Positions 7,479 to 14,252 of a stretch of 17,354 nt of DNA are shown here, one piece after another (the first letter of the stretch is position 1; each line of letters begins with the position of its first letter). The stretch lies in NCBI GenBank assembly GCA_041838515.1, contig JBGYPP010000075.1:1-17354 (forward strand), read 5' to 3'. This DNA comes from JBGYPP01 sp041838515. GTDB lineage: Bacteria > Bacillota > Clostridia > Lachnospirales > Lachnospiraceae. The notes below the pieces were generated by a model. It was not told the origin of the DNA, did no database searches, and saw only the letters and a list, made by a program, of their open reading frames with translations. The position numbers and the translations under genes are program-made.

Positions 7479-8273
7479 ATGGAATGGCTATTGTTGGGCG
7501 CAGGTCTGCTGTGCCTGGCCCTGAGTTTCGTTCTTCCGGCCCGGCGGCGGGAGGAGGGAAGGGATTTTGCCTCCCTGCCCGCTGAGGAAAAGGAGGCCTT
7601 TGCGGCCGCATTTTTGGCCGAATACGGCCAGAGCCTGGCGGGACGCATAGACAGGATGGGACAAGACAGCCTGGAGCAGGCCAGGAGGGATATGGATCTG
7701 TCCACCAATGAGAAGATGATGGCCTTGGAGGAATACGGCCAAACTCTTTTGGAGCAGATTCATAAGAGCCACCAGGAGGTGGTTTTTTTCTATGACATGC
7801 TCCAGGAAAAGCAGGGCGCGCTGGCGGCCCTGTCCAAGGAAACCCAGGAGAAGGTGCTGGAGAGCAGGAGGCATCTGGAGGCCATGCGCCACAGTGTGGC
7901 CCTAAGCCCGGCGCAAGCCCCGGCGGAGCCGGAGCCGGCCAAGCCCAGGCGCAGCCGAAGCAGGAAAAAGGCGGAAGAGCCCCCGGTGGAGCTTTCTGCT
8001 GCTGCCCCTCGGGAGGCGGGCGTGGAGGAGGATGTCCGGGACGGCGCTCCCGGCCAGAAGAGGAAGAGCGCAAAGAGCAAAAGCGCAAAAGCGCCGGAGA
8101 TCGGCGCTCCAGGCGGCCTGCCCTCCGGCGGCAAGGCCATATTGGGGGAGAGGGAGAGAACAGAGGCCGTGCTGGCCCTGCGGGATCAGGGCATGGACGA
8201 GGTGGCCATCGCCAAGCAGCTGTCTATGGGTGTGGGCGAGGTACGCCTGCTTTGTCAACTGAGGCCCTACTAG
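7479..8273 (+). CDS. Single-pass membrane protein in the SwrB (YlxL) position, DUF6115-like
   Basis: A 264-residue protein with an N-terminal membrane anchor (about 2-20, EWLLLGAGLLCLALSFVLPA) followed by positive charges, so the bulk should face the cytoplasm. Residues about 30-145 are charged and helical, with coiled-coil character (MALEEYGQTLLEQIHKSHQEV). Residues about 148-215 are a Pro/Ala/Lys/Arg linker, and 218-262 form a compact C-terminal element, ILGERERTEAVLALRDQGMDEVAIAKQLSMGVGEVRLL, resembling a helix-turn-helix. This architecture and location after sigD match B. subtilis SwrB, which promotes flagellar type III export; homology is inferred from layout and the C-terminal motif, not proven. 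AGGAGGT (7468-7474), overlapping the preceding stop, supports ATG 7479 and suggests translational coupling. Confidence 0.75.
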   Translation: MEWLLLGAGLLCLALSFVLPARRREEGRDFASLPAEEKEAFAAAFLAEYGQSLAGRIDRMGQDSLEQARRDMDLSTNEKMMALEEYGQTLLEQIHKSHQEVVFFYDMLQEKQGALAALSKETQEKVLESRRHLEAMRHSVALSPAQAPAEPEPAKPRRSRSRKKAEEPPVELSAAAPREAGVEEDVRDGAPGQKRKSAKSKSAKAPEIGAPGGLPSGGKAILGERERTEAVLALRDQGMDEVAIAKQLSMGVGEVRLLCQLRPY

Positions 8274-8303
8274 GCGGAGGCGAGTGCAGATGAGGATGGT
8301 GCT

Positions 8304-8960
8304 ATGAAGTGGCGGTATATGCTGCGGGGTATGGGTATAGGCATATTGTTGGGAGGCGGCGCCATGGCCCTTTGGGGAGGCGGCGCCTCCATGAGCGACC
8401 AGCAGATCCGGGAGAGGGCGCTGGCTCTGGGCATGGTGGAGGCCATCACCCTCTCCCAGGCCAGGGAGGCGGAGGAAAGCCCTGCCCCCGGGGTATCCGG
8501 CGGGGATGGAGAGGCCGAGGCCGGCACAGTGGCCCCGACGGTTGCCCAGGAGGCGGAGAATAATGTCCAGGCCGGAGAAGAGTCAGGGGCGGCGCCGGGA
8601 GCAGAGCCAACTGCGGCCTTGGAGTTAGGGGCAAAAGTCAATACGGTATTGGAGTCAGTGGCAGAGTCAGAGCCGGGCGCTGAGGCGGCTCTCCTATCCG
8701 TGGAACTGGCCAAGCCCAGCGGGGAGCAAACCGACGCCGGCGCGGCCATATATATGGTGGAGGTGCAGGCGGGGGACTCAGCCACCATGGTGGGCAAGCG
8801 CCTGGAGAGCGTGGGTCTGGTGGAGGACGGTATGGCCTTTGGACGGTATCTGCGTTCCAAGGGATATGACACCCGGGTGCAGGTAGGCATCTTCGCCCTG
8901 CATAAGGATATGAGCAATGAGGAGATGGCCGACATATTGCTGACCTATGTCAGCCCTTAG
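8304..8960 (+). CDS. Membrane-anchored protein with MltG/YceG-type LysM-like module, no catalytic domain
   Basis: The 218-residue product has an N-terminal membrane segment (about 7-24), a conserved-looking stretch MSDQQIRERALALGMVE (30-46), a long acidic Ala/Glu/Pro-rich low-complexity linker (about 50-150), and a C-terminal module of about 65 residues, VEVQAGDSATMVGKRLESVGLVEDGMAFGRYLRSKGYDTRVQVGIFALHKDMSNEEMADIL. That module matches the LysM-like N-terminal part of endolytic transglycosylase MltG (YceG), where it precedes the catalytic domain. Here the frame stops right after it, so the lytic domain and its catalytic Glu are absent. Databases often label such short proteins MltG; a wall-binding or basal-body role is more plausible, but is inference. 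ATG 8304 has GAGGA (8292-8296) upstream. It is the last gene of the operon; the next unit has its own promoter. Confidence 0.7.
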   Translation: MKWRYMLRGMGIGILLGGGAMALWGGGASMSDQQIRERALALGMVEAITLSQAREAEESPAPGVSGGDGEAEAGTVAPTVAQEAENNVQAGEESGAAPGAEPTAALELGAKVNTVLESVAESEPGAEAALLSVELAKPSGEQTDAGAAIYMVEVQAGDSATMVGKRLESVGLVEDGMAFGRYLRSKGYDTRVQVGIFALHKDMSNEEMADILLTYVSP

Positions 8961-8995
8961 GGATGGGAGCAGAGATATTTTCTTCTCTCCGGCGC

Positions 8996-9024
8996 TTGAC
9001 AAGGCGGGAAAAAACGTTTATATT
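8996..9024 (+). promoter_or_regulatory. Sigma-A-type promoter for the ABC transporter unit
   Basis: TTGACA (8996-9001) and TATATT (9019-9024) are separated by exactly 17 bases, a near-perfect vegetative promoter. Transcription should begin around 9031, giving a leader of about 80 bases before the ATG at 9111. It lies 36 bases after the last flagellar-operon gene and starts the unit 9111-13655. Confidence 0.8.
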
Positions 9025-9032
9025 AAATCAGT

Positions 9033-9066
9033 GCTTTAACGCTTTTAAGCTTTTATGTGCTAAAGC
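9033..9066. promoter_or_regulatory. Repeated GCTTTTA units and inverted repeat at the transcription start
   Basis: Directly downstream of the -10 hexamer are three tandem 8-base units, GCTTTAAC, GCTTTTAA and GCTTTTAT (9033-9056), then GCTAAAGC; GCTTTA at 9033-9038 is the inverse of TAAAGC at 9061-9066, and a further CGCTTTAG follows at 9084-9091. The placement over the start site and in the leader suits a repressor operator or an RNA element controlling the transporter. No known riboswitch or T-box was recognised. Confidence 0.35.
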
Positions 9067-9110
9067 AAAGAGGAGATTTTTCCGCTTTAGAGATGTTGGA
9101 GGAGTGGGTT

Positions 9111-10151
9111 ATGAAGATGCGTATGGGAAAAAGCAGTAAAATATGGGCCTTGGCTCTGGCGGGAGCGCTGATGCTGGCGGGATGCGGATCCGCTTCCAGC
9201 GGCAGCGAGTCCGGCTCTGGTGAGAGCGGCACTACCGGCAGCGAGAGCGCTGTCAGCCAGGCTGCCGGCCAGGATGCCGCCCAGGGAGAGGCATATCAGA
9301 TAGGCATATTGCAATTGGCAGACCATCCGGCCCTGGATGCGGCCAATCAGGGCTTTGTAGAGGCTGTGGAGCAGGCGGGTTTGACGGTGGAATGGGATAT
9401 CAAAAGCGCCCAGGGGGATCAGTCCGCCGCCCAGACCATAGCCACCAAGTTCGCCGGAGATGAGAAAGATATGATACTGGCCATAGCCACGCCGGCTGCC
9501 CAGGCGGCGGCAGGCGCCACCGAGAGCATACCGGTGGTGGCCACTGCCATTACGGACTTTGTGGAGGCCGGCCTGGCCCAGTCCAAGGAGGCGCCCGGGG
9601 GCAATGTGACCGGCACCTCGGATCTCAATCCCATCAAGGAGCAGATGGCCCTGCTGGTAAAGCTGCTGCCCCAGGCCAAGACTGTGGGCATATTGTATTC
9701 TTCTGCAGAGGTAAATTCGGCCCTGCAGGCGGAGATCGCCAAGGAGGAGATAGCCGCGCTGGGTCTGGAGAGCCAGGAGTTTAGCGTGTCTTCCTCCAAC
9801 GAAATTCAGACGGTGGTGGAGTCCATGGTGGGCAAGGTGGATGTGATCTATGCGCCTACGGACAATCTGATCTCCGCCGGCATGGCCACGGTCACCATGG
9901 TGGCTACAGAGCATGGCCTGCCTGTTATCGCCGGTGAGGAGGGCATGCTGGCAAACGGCGCGCTGGCCACTATAGGCATCAATTACTATCAGTTGGGCAT
10001 ATTGGCCGGAGAGATGGCCGTGGAGATACTGCGGGATGGCAAGGATCCCGCCCAGATGCCCATAGGGTATCTGCCTGCGGAGAAACTGGAGATATCCTAC
10101 AACTCGGATGTGGCAGCGCAGCTGGGCATAGACCTCAGCCCCATCCAGTAG
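9111..10151 (+). CDS. ABC transporter substrate-binding lipoprotein, TrpX-like (PF04392/COG2984)
   Basis: Extracytoplasmic receptor of an ABC importer. The 346-residue product begins with a lipoprotein signal peptide, KSSKIWALALAGALMLAGC, with the lipidated Cys25 after an LAG lipobox, then a Ser/Gly/Glu linker to about residue 60. The mature domain starts QIGILQLADHPALDAANQGFVEAVEQAG, typical of the ABC_sub_bind family that includes streptococcal TrpX, and continues with IATPAAQAA, TAITDFVEAGL, GVTGTSDL-like and KTVGILYSS segments in the usual order of this two-lobed fold, ending with IGYLPAEKLEISYN. ATG 9111 has GGAGGAG (9098-9104) six bases upstream; an in-frame GTG at 9057 would add 18 residues before the signal peptide and is unlikely. 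Family members have been linked to tryptophan and other aromatic compounds; the substrate cannot be read from sequence. Confidence 0.9.
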   Translation: MKMRMGKSSKIWALALAGALMLAGCGSASSGSESGSGESGTTGSESAVSQAAGQDAAQGEAYQIGILQLADHPALDAANQGFVEAVEQAGLTVEWDIKSAQGDQSAAQTIATKFAGDEKDMILAIATPAAQAAAGATESIPVVATAITDFVEAGLAQSKEAPGGNVTGTSDLNPIKEQMALLVKLLPQAKTVGILYSSAEVNSALQAEIAKEEIAALGLESQEFSVSSSNEIQTVVESMVGKVDVIYAPTDNLISAGMATVTMVATEHGLPVIAGEEGMLANGALATIGINYYQLGILAGEMAVEILRDGKDPAQMPIGYLPAEKLEISYNSDVAAQLGIDLSPIQ

Positions 10152-10178
10152 GATTTTGTATAAAGGAGCCAAGGAGGC

Positions 10179-11072
10179 ATGAACAGCTTGTGGGTATCCG
10201 CCCAAGGCGCCATCTCCCAGGGTCTGCTCTGGGGCATCATGGTGCTGGGCATATATATCACATATAAGGTATTGCAGATCGCTGATCTGACCGTAGACGG
10301 CAGCCTGGCCCTGGGCGGCTCCCTCTGCGCCGCCGCAGTGGCAGAGTGGGGGTTGGATCCTGCGCTGGGGCTGGCGCTGGCCACGGCCGGAGGACTGCTG
10401 GCCGGCCTGGTGACGGGATTTTTCCACACCACCCTGGGCATACCTCCCATACTGGCGGGCATACTGACCCAGTTGGGACTCTGGTCGGTCAATCTGCGGG
10501 TGATGGGCAAGAGCAATATCCCCCTGCTCAAGGCGGATACGGTATTTTCCCGTTTTGCAGACTGGACGGGCATGAGCATGGCCCTCGCCTCCCTTTGTCT
10601 GGGGATGTTGTTTGTGGCGGCTGTCGTAGCCTTTCTCTATTGGTTCTTCGGGACGGAGCTGGGCAGCGCCATGCGCGCCGCCGGCCAGAATGAGGATATG
10701 ATCAAGGCTCTGGGATGCAGCAGCCGCCGCATCAAAATGATAGGCCTGGGTCTGAGCAATGCGCTGGTGGGTCTTTCCGGAGCCTTGGTCTGCCAGCAGC
10801 AAAAGTATGCGGATGTGGGCATGGGCCTGGGAGCCATAGTCACCGGCCTGGCGGCCATAGTCATAGGCGATGTGCTTTTTTCCAAGGCCATAGGCTTTTT
10901 GTGGAAGCTGACCGGTGCCGTGGTGGGCTGTATTATGTATTTTATTATCCGCGCCCTGGTGCTGCGGCTGGGTCTGGATGCCCAGGATATGAAACTGTTT
11001 TCGGCCTTGTTGGTGGCAGGCGCTTTGTGTCTGCCGGGTATGATGGCCCGCTGGCGGGCGGCCAAGGCCTAG
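10179..11072 (+). CDS. ABC transporter permease, TrpY-like (COG4120)
   Basis: Integral membrane subunit of the importer, 297 residues with roughly eight hydrophobic segments. Family-typical stretches include QGLLWGIMVLGIYITYKVLQIADLTVDGSLALGG at 8-41, LATAGGLLAGLVTGFFHTTLGIPPILAGIL in the middle, and the cytoplasmic coupling region SAMRAAGQNEDMIKALGCSSRRIKMIGLGLSNAL, where the permease contacts the ATPase. It resembles branched-chain amino acid/sugar-type permeases and the COG4120 group paired with COG2984 receptors. Start selection is slightly unclear: AAGGAGG (10171-10177) lies only one base before ATG 10179, whereas AAAGGAG (10162-10168) has normal spacing; a downstream TTG at 10188 would suit the nearer site. 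The receptor gene ends 27 bases upstream. Confidence 0.9.
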   Translation: MNSLWVSAQGAISQGLLWGIMVLGIYITYKVLQIADLTVDGSLALGGSLCAAAVAEWGLDPALGLALATAGGLLAGLVTGFFHTTLGIPPILAGILTQLGLWSVNLRVMGKSNIPLLKADTVFSRFADWTGMSMALASLCLGMLFVAAVVAFLYWFFGTELGSAMRAAGQNEDMIKALGCSSRRIKMIGLGLSNALVGLSGALVCQQQKYADVGMGLGAIVTGLAAIVIGDVLFSKAIGFLWKLTGAVVGCIMYFIIRALVLRLGLDAQDMKLFSALLVAGALCLPGMMARWRAAKA

Positions 11073-11091
11073 AGGCGGGAGCGAGGCGCAT

Positions 11092-11898
11092 ATGTTGGAC
11101 ATACAAAAGGTTTACAAAACCTTTAACAAAAACAGCATCAACGAGAAAGTGGCCCTTAGCGGCCTGGATCTGCGGCTGGAGGAGGGGGATTTTGTCACTG
11201 TCATAGGCGGCAATGGGGCGGGCAAGTCCACGCTGCTGAATATGATCTCCGGCGTGTATCCCATAGACTCCGGTTCTATTCTATTGGATGTGCAGCAGCC
11301 GGAGCCGCTGCGGCTGGACAGGCTGCCGGAGCATAAGCGGGCGGCCTATCTGGGGCGGGTATTCCAGGATCCCCTCAAGGGTACGGCAGCGGATATGGAG
11401 ATACAGGAAAATCTGGCCCTGGCTCTGCGCCGTGGGCAGAGGAGGGGCCTCTCCTGGGGCATTACAGCCCGGGAAAAGGAGGGGTATAGGGAGCAGCTGG
11501 CCGCTCTGGGCTTGGGTCTGGAGGACAGAATGTCTTCCAAGGTGGGCTTGCTCTCCGGGGGTCAGAGGCAGGCGCTGACACTTTTGATGGCTACACTGCG
11601 CAAGCCCAGACTGTTGATGTTGGATGAACATACGGCAGCTCTGGATCCCAAGACGGCGGCCCGGGTGCTTGAGATCACCCAGGCCATAGTGGAGGAGCAT
11701 GGCCAGACCACGTTGATGATCACTCACAATATGAAGGATGCCATACGTCTGGGCAACCGTCTGATCATGATGTGCCAAGGGCGCATTATCTATGATGTGC
11801 GGGGGGAGGAGAAGAGCCGCCTGCGGGTGGCGGATCTGTTAGAGAAATTCCAGCAGACCGGAGGGGATGCGCTGTCGGATAGGATGTTGCTGGCTTGA
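11092..11898 (+). CDS. ABC transporter ATP-binding protein, TrpZ-like (COG1101)
   Basis: ATPase that powers the importer. The 268-residue product has Walker A GGNGAGKST (39-47), a Q-loop in VFQD, the signature LSGGQRQAL, Walker B RLLMLDEH with the catalytic Glu, a D-loop (AALDPK) and the switch His in MITHNM. The PLKGTAADMEIQENLALA region is typical of the group that pairs with COG2984/COG4120 components. Nothing essential is missing. It starts at ATG 11092, 19 bases after the permease stop, and its stop TGA (11896-11898) lies against the Shine-Dalgarno of the next gene, so translation of the two may be coupled. Confidence 0.94.
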   Translation: MLDIQKVYKTFNKNSINEKVALSGLDLRLEEGDFVTVIGGNGAGKSTLLNMISGVYPIDSGSILLDVQQPEPLRLDRLPEHKRAAYLGRVFQDPLKGTAADMEIQENLALALRRGQRRGLSWGITAREKEGYREQLAALGLGLEDRMSSKVGLLSGGQRQALTLLMATLRKPRLLMLDEHTAALDPKTAARVLEITQAIVEEHGQTTLMITHNMKDAIRLGNRLIMMCQGRIIYDVRGEEKSRLRVADLLEKFQQTGGDALSDRMLLA

Positions 11899-11912
11899 GT
11901 CGGGAGGAAAGT

Positions 11913-13655
11913 ATGCGCCGGGAAAGAGGATCCGCTGCCCAAAAGTTGTATGTTTTTTTCTACACTGCTGCCCTAATGCTGTCTATTGCCGCCTTGGCCT
12001 TTGTGGCCGGGGCGGTTTTTCTCTTTCGCTTTGATGACCATACTTCTATACCCATCATGGGCCGGGGTCCTCTGGACGTTTTGGCTGTTCCAGCCATGCT
12101 GTTGGGAGGATGGGGGCTGGCTTTGGCGCTGGATAGGCTGACTGCCCGCTGGACGGTAAGGCTGGCGGATTTTGTGCTGCTGCCTCTTGTGTGCGGCATT
12201 TTGTGGTGGCTGGGCAATTCGTACATACACCAAAGTTTGCTGATGCCCGGCTCGGACCAAAAGGCCTGTTATGACCTGGCTCTGCGTTTTTTGCAAAGTG
12301 ATTTCGGCGCGGTAGTTCCCAAAGGATCCTATTTATCCCTATGGCCTTTTCAGACCAGCTTTATTTTTCTCTTGGAAAAGGCCATGCGCCTGTTTGGCAG
12401 ATCAGATTTGATATTTTTGCAACAATGCAATCTGGCTTTTGTTCTTTTGTTGTTTGTTTCCGGATATGGCACATTGCAGCTGTATACACGCCGCTTAGGT
12501 CCGGCGCTGGTGTATGCGCTTATGTTTTGCGGCCACCTGCCCATTTTTTTCCAAATTACTTACCTGTATGGAAATCTGCCCTCCTTGGCCTGTATGGCTT
12601 TCTCCCAGTGGATGTTTCTCGCCTTTTCCAAGATGGCGCCCGGATGGAGGCGGTATTTGACTGCCTTACTCTTTGTAGGCTCCGGCGTGGCGGCATATTT
12701 GTTTAAGGGAACGGCGGCAATTTTTCTGCTGGCTGCGGTGATCTGTGCCGCACTGCGGCTTCTGCGCCAGAGGGATATGCTGCCCCTGATATGCGGGGTG
12801 GCGGCCCTGGCGCTGGCGGTGGCCGGAGGCAGGATGACCCGGCTGTACTATGAGTCCTATGCCCGCAATACCTGCGGCGAGGGGGTGCCGGCTATCTCTT
12901 ATGTGGCCATGGGTATGCAGGACAGCCCTCTGGACAACTCTATACCTGGGGGATGGAATGGGTATCACAGCAACCTCTATATAGAGCTGGATTATGACCG
13001 AGCCAAGGCCGAGGAGGCCAGTCGGGCCAATCTTCGGCTTTCCCTGGAGGGCTTTGTCCGCCGTCCGGGATACGCCCTGTCCTTTTTTGCGGAAAAGGCG
13101 GCAAAACAGTGGGCTAACCAAAGCCATGGCGTATTTTGGGGCTTTGACAGCCTGTGGGACAGAGAGAGGAGGGGAGAGGATTTCTGGGTGCAATTCCTGG
13201 AGAGGAGGGCTTATACGCAATTGCTGCCCTTTATGGATGCGCACCAAGGTCTGCTGTATGGCATATTCCTAGTGATGGCCGTAGCTATGGCCGGGGCTGT
13301 GCCTGGGATTAAGCCTGGGGTTATGCCTGGGGCTATGCCTGGGTCTAAGCCTGGGGCTATGCCTGGGGCTATGCCTGGGGCTATGCCTGGGGTTAAGCCT
13401 GGGTCTATGCCTGGGGTTAAGCCTGGGGTTATACCTGGGGTTATACCCAGGGTATTACCCCATTCTGCCTGGGCAGGCCAGGGGGAGGATGGGTCAGAGA
13501 TGCTGCCTCTGATCTGCTTTTTGGGCGGTTTTATGTTTTCCCTGCTCTGGGAGGCCCAACCCCAGGCTACATTGTATTATCCCGTGCTGATGCTTCCCTC
13601 TGGGATAGGGGTATGTTGGAGATTATTAGAGAAATGGCAAAAAAAGCGGTCTTAG
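11913..13655 (+). CDS. Polytopic membrane protein, GT-C/GT39-like glycosyltransferase, with 12-bp coding repeats
   Basis: A 580-residue protein with about ten or more hydrophobic segments (for example 12-38, 54-73, 85-101, 168-188, 195-215, 250-280, 288-306, 447-462, 530-547). The arrangement of an early soluble loop containing DQKACYDLALRF, LSLWPFQTSF, a YLYGNLPSL segment and a later extracytoplasmic part with RPGYALSFFAEKAAKQWA resembles Gram-positive GT-C glycosyltransferases of the PMT/GT39 type, which transfer sugars from lipid-linked donors on the outer membrane face. The substrate is unknown and the family call is moderate. Between the last two helices, residues 464-515 are 13 tandem Pro-Gly-x-(Met/Lys/Ile) tetrapeptides. 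ATG 11913 has GGGAGG (11902-11907) five bases upstream; TTG 11895, overlapping the ATPase stop, is the alternative. It ends inside the terminator hairpin. Confidence 0.75.
   Translation: MRRERGSAAQKLYVFFYTAALMLSIAALAFVAGAVFLFRFDDHTSIPIMGRGPLDVLAVPAMLLGGWGLALALDRLTARWTVRLADFVLLPLVCGILWWLGNSYIHQSLLMPGSDQKACYDLALRFLQSDFGAVVPKGSYLSLWPFQTSFIFLLEKAMRLFGRSDLIFLQQCNLAFVLLLFVSGYGTLQLYTRRLGPALVYALMFCGHLPIFFQITYLYGNLPSLACMAFSQWMFLAFSKMAPGWRRYLTALLFVGSGVAAYLFKGTAAIFLLAAVICAALRLLRQRDMLPLICGVAALALAVAGGRMTRLYYESYARNTCGEGVPAISYVAMGMQDSPLDNSIPGGWNGYHSNLYIELDYDRAKAEEASRANLRLSLEGFVRRPGYALSFFAEKAAKQWANQSHGVFWGFDSLWDRERRGEDFWVQFLERRAYTQLLPFMDAHQGLLYGIFLVMAVAMAGAVPGIKPGVMPGAMPGSKPGAMPGAMPGAMPGVKPGSMPGVKPGVIPGVIPRVLPHSAWAGQGEDGSEMLPLICFLGGFMFSLLWEAQPQATLYYPVLMLPSGIGVCWRLLEKWQKKRS
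13302..13457 (+). repeat. 12-bp coding minisatellite, 13 units
   Basis: Thirteen consecutive 12-base units with consensus CCTGGGG(C/T)TA(T/A)G run in frame through the membrane protein gene, each coding Pro-Gly-(Ala/Val/Ser/Ile)-(Met/Lys/Ile/Leu). The first unit (CCTGGGATTAAG) and the last three (TTATA or CCCAGGGTATTA) are the most divergent, and three adjacent central units, CCTGGGGCTATG, are identical, as expected from recent slippage or unequal exchange. A degenerate preceding unit (Ala-Gly-Ala-Val) is visible. As 12 is a multiple of three, copy-number change alters loop length without frameshift. Confidence 0.95.
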
Positions 13656-13670
13656 GACGGCTTTTTTTTT
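13639..13670 (+). terminator. Intrinsic terminator of the ABC transporter unit
   Basis: A run of seven A, then GC, a G-G mismatch, GTC, loop TTAG, GAC and GC followed by nine T. The A-run pairs with the T-run, so the element could work on either strand. The stop codon TAG (13653-13655) of the upstream gene lies in the loop, so a terminating ribosome would cover the hairpin. The GC core is short, so efficiency may be moderate. Confidence 0.75.
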
Positions 13671-13680
13671 CCGGATAATA

Positions 13681-13709
13681 TTGACAAATACCCAGCAAAA
13701 GCATATATT
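13681..13709 (+). promoter_or_regulatory. Sigma-A-type promoter for the PadR unit
   Basis: TTGACA (13681-13686) and TATATT (13704-13709) with a 17-base spacer, the same hexamers and spacing as the promoter at 8996-9024. It immediately follows the upstream terminator, and transcription should start near 13716, about 35 bases before the regulator's ATG. Confidence 0.8.
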
Positions 13710-13730
13710 TAGTAATACAAAGTGATTAAT

Positions 13731-13741
13731 TTTCTCAGAAA
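13731..13741. promoter_or_regulatory. Inverted repeat in the PadR leader, candidate operator
   Basis: TTTCTCAGAAA is a perfect 5+1+5 inverted repeat between the expected transcription start and the AGGGGGG ribosome binding site. PadR proteins often repress their own promoters through inverted repeats. The wider AATTTTCTCAGAAAG also resembles a CodY box (AATTTTCWGAAAATT) with four mismatches. Both readings are inference. Confidence 0.35.
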
Positions 13742-13750
13742 GGGGGGATT

Positions 13751-14140
13751 ATGGGAGAGAGTCCGGGAATCAGGCTGGCGCCTTTGGAGAGGTATGAGAG
13801 GCAGATGAAAAAGGGCATAGTGGAGATCCTGGTACTGCGTATGCTGCTCACCGGGGAGTGCTATGGATACCAGCTGCTGTGCAGACTTAGGGAGGAGGGA
13901 GGGGAGTTGTTCCATCTCAAGGAGGGAACGCTTTATCCCATATTATATCGTTTGGAGGAGGACGGGCTGGTGCAATCCCAGTGGAGGGAGGCGGGGGACA
14001 CAGGCAAGAGCCTGCCCAAGAAATATTACACCATTACGCCCCTGGGGGAGGAAACCTTGGTATGGGCTTATGGCCTTTGGAAACGTATGTCCCAAAAGGT
14101 GGATGGAATACTGTCCGGGGAGGGCAGGTCGGGGAGCTGA
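13751..14140 (+). CDS. PadR-family transcriptional regulator
   Basis: A 129-residue winged-helix regulator. Residues about 19-95 form the PadR domain: KKGIVEILVLRMLLTGECYGYQLLCRL, then the hallmark EGTLYPILYRLEEDGLVQSQW, a wing with SLPKKYYTITPLGEE, and a C-terminal helix for dimerisation. An extra N-terminal 18 residues precede the domain. The start at ATG 13751 is supported by AGGGGGG (13741-13747); ATG 13805 would remove the extension but has no good binding site. PadR repressors with a compact C-terminus typically sense small molecules or membrane stress and often control an adjacent transporter or HAAS-domain membrane protein, as seems the case here. Confidence 0.93.
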   Translation: MGESPGIRLAPLERYERQMKKGIVEILVLRMLLTGECYGYQLLCRLREEGGELFHLKEGTLYPILYRLEEDGLVQSQWREAGDTGKSLPKKYYTITPLGEETLVWAYGLWKRMSQKVDGILSGEGRSGS

Positions 14141-14252
14141 GCTATGGCTGGCGCTTATGCTGGTGAGGAAAGTGCCGGGGGATATGCCGGCAGGATGGAG
14201 CGTTCGCAATTTTTGCAGGGGGGAGCATGCCCCTGGGGAACAGGAGGGAAGT

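Noticed and set aside
8965..8990. Terminator after the MltG-like gene
   Set aside because: GGAG-AGA can pair with TCTCTCC around a loop with one bulge, but no T-run follows, so the end of the flagellar operon transcript is not clearly marked.
9087..11102. 671-codon open frame on the - strand opposite the receptor and permease
   Set aside because: Its translation is His/Gln/Gly-rich with no family motif; the + strand genes have clear motifs and binding sites. It results from codon bias leaving the antisense frame free of stops.
13302..13457. CRISPR-like array
   Set aside because: Units are only 12 bases, directly adjacent without spacers, and translate in frame as a tetrapeptide repeat.
13863..14252. 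N-terminal extension of the HAAS-like frame into the padR gene
   Set aside because: The extension overlaps padR in another frame and lacks a binding site; AGGAGGG before ATG 14253 gives a better start.
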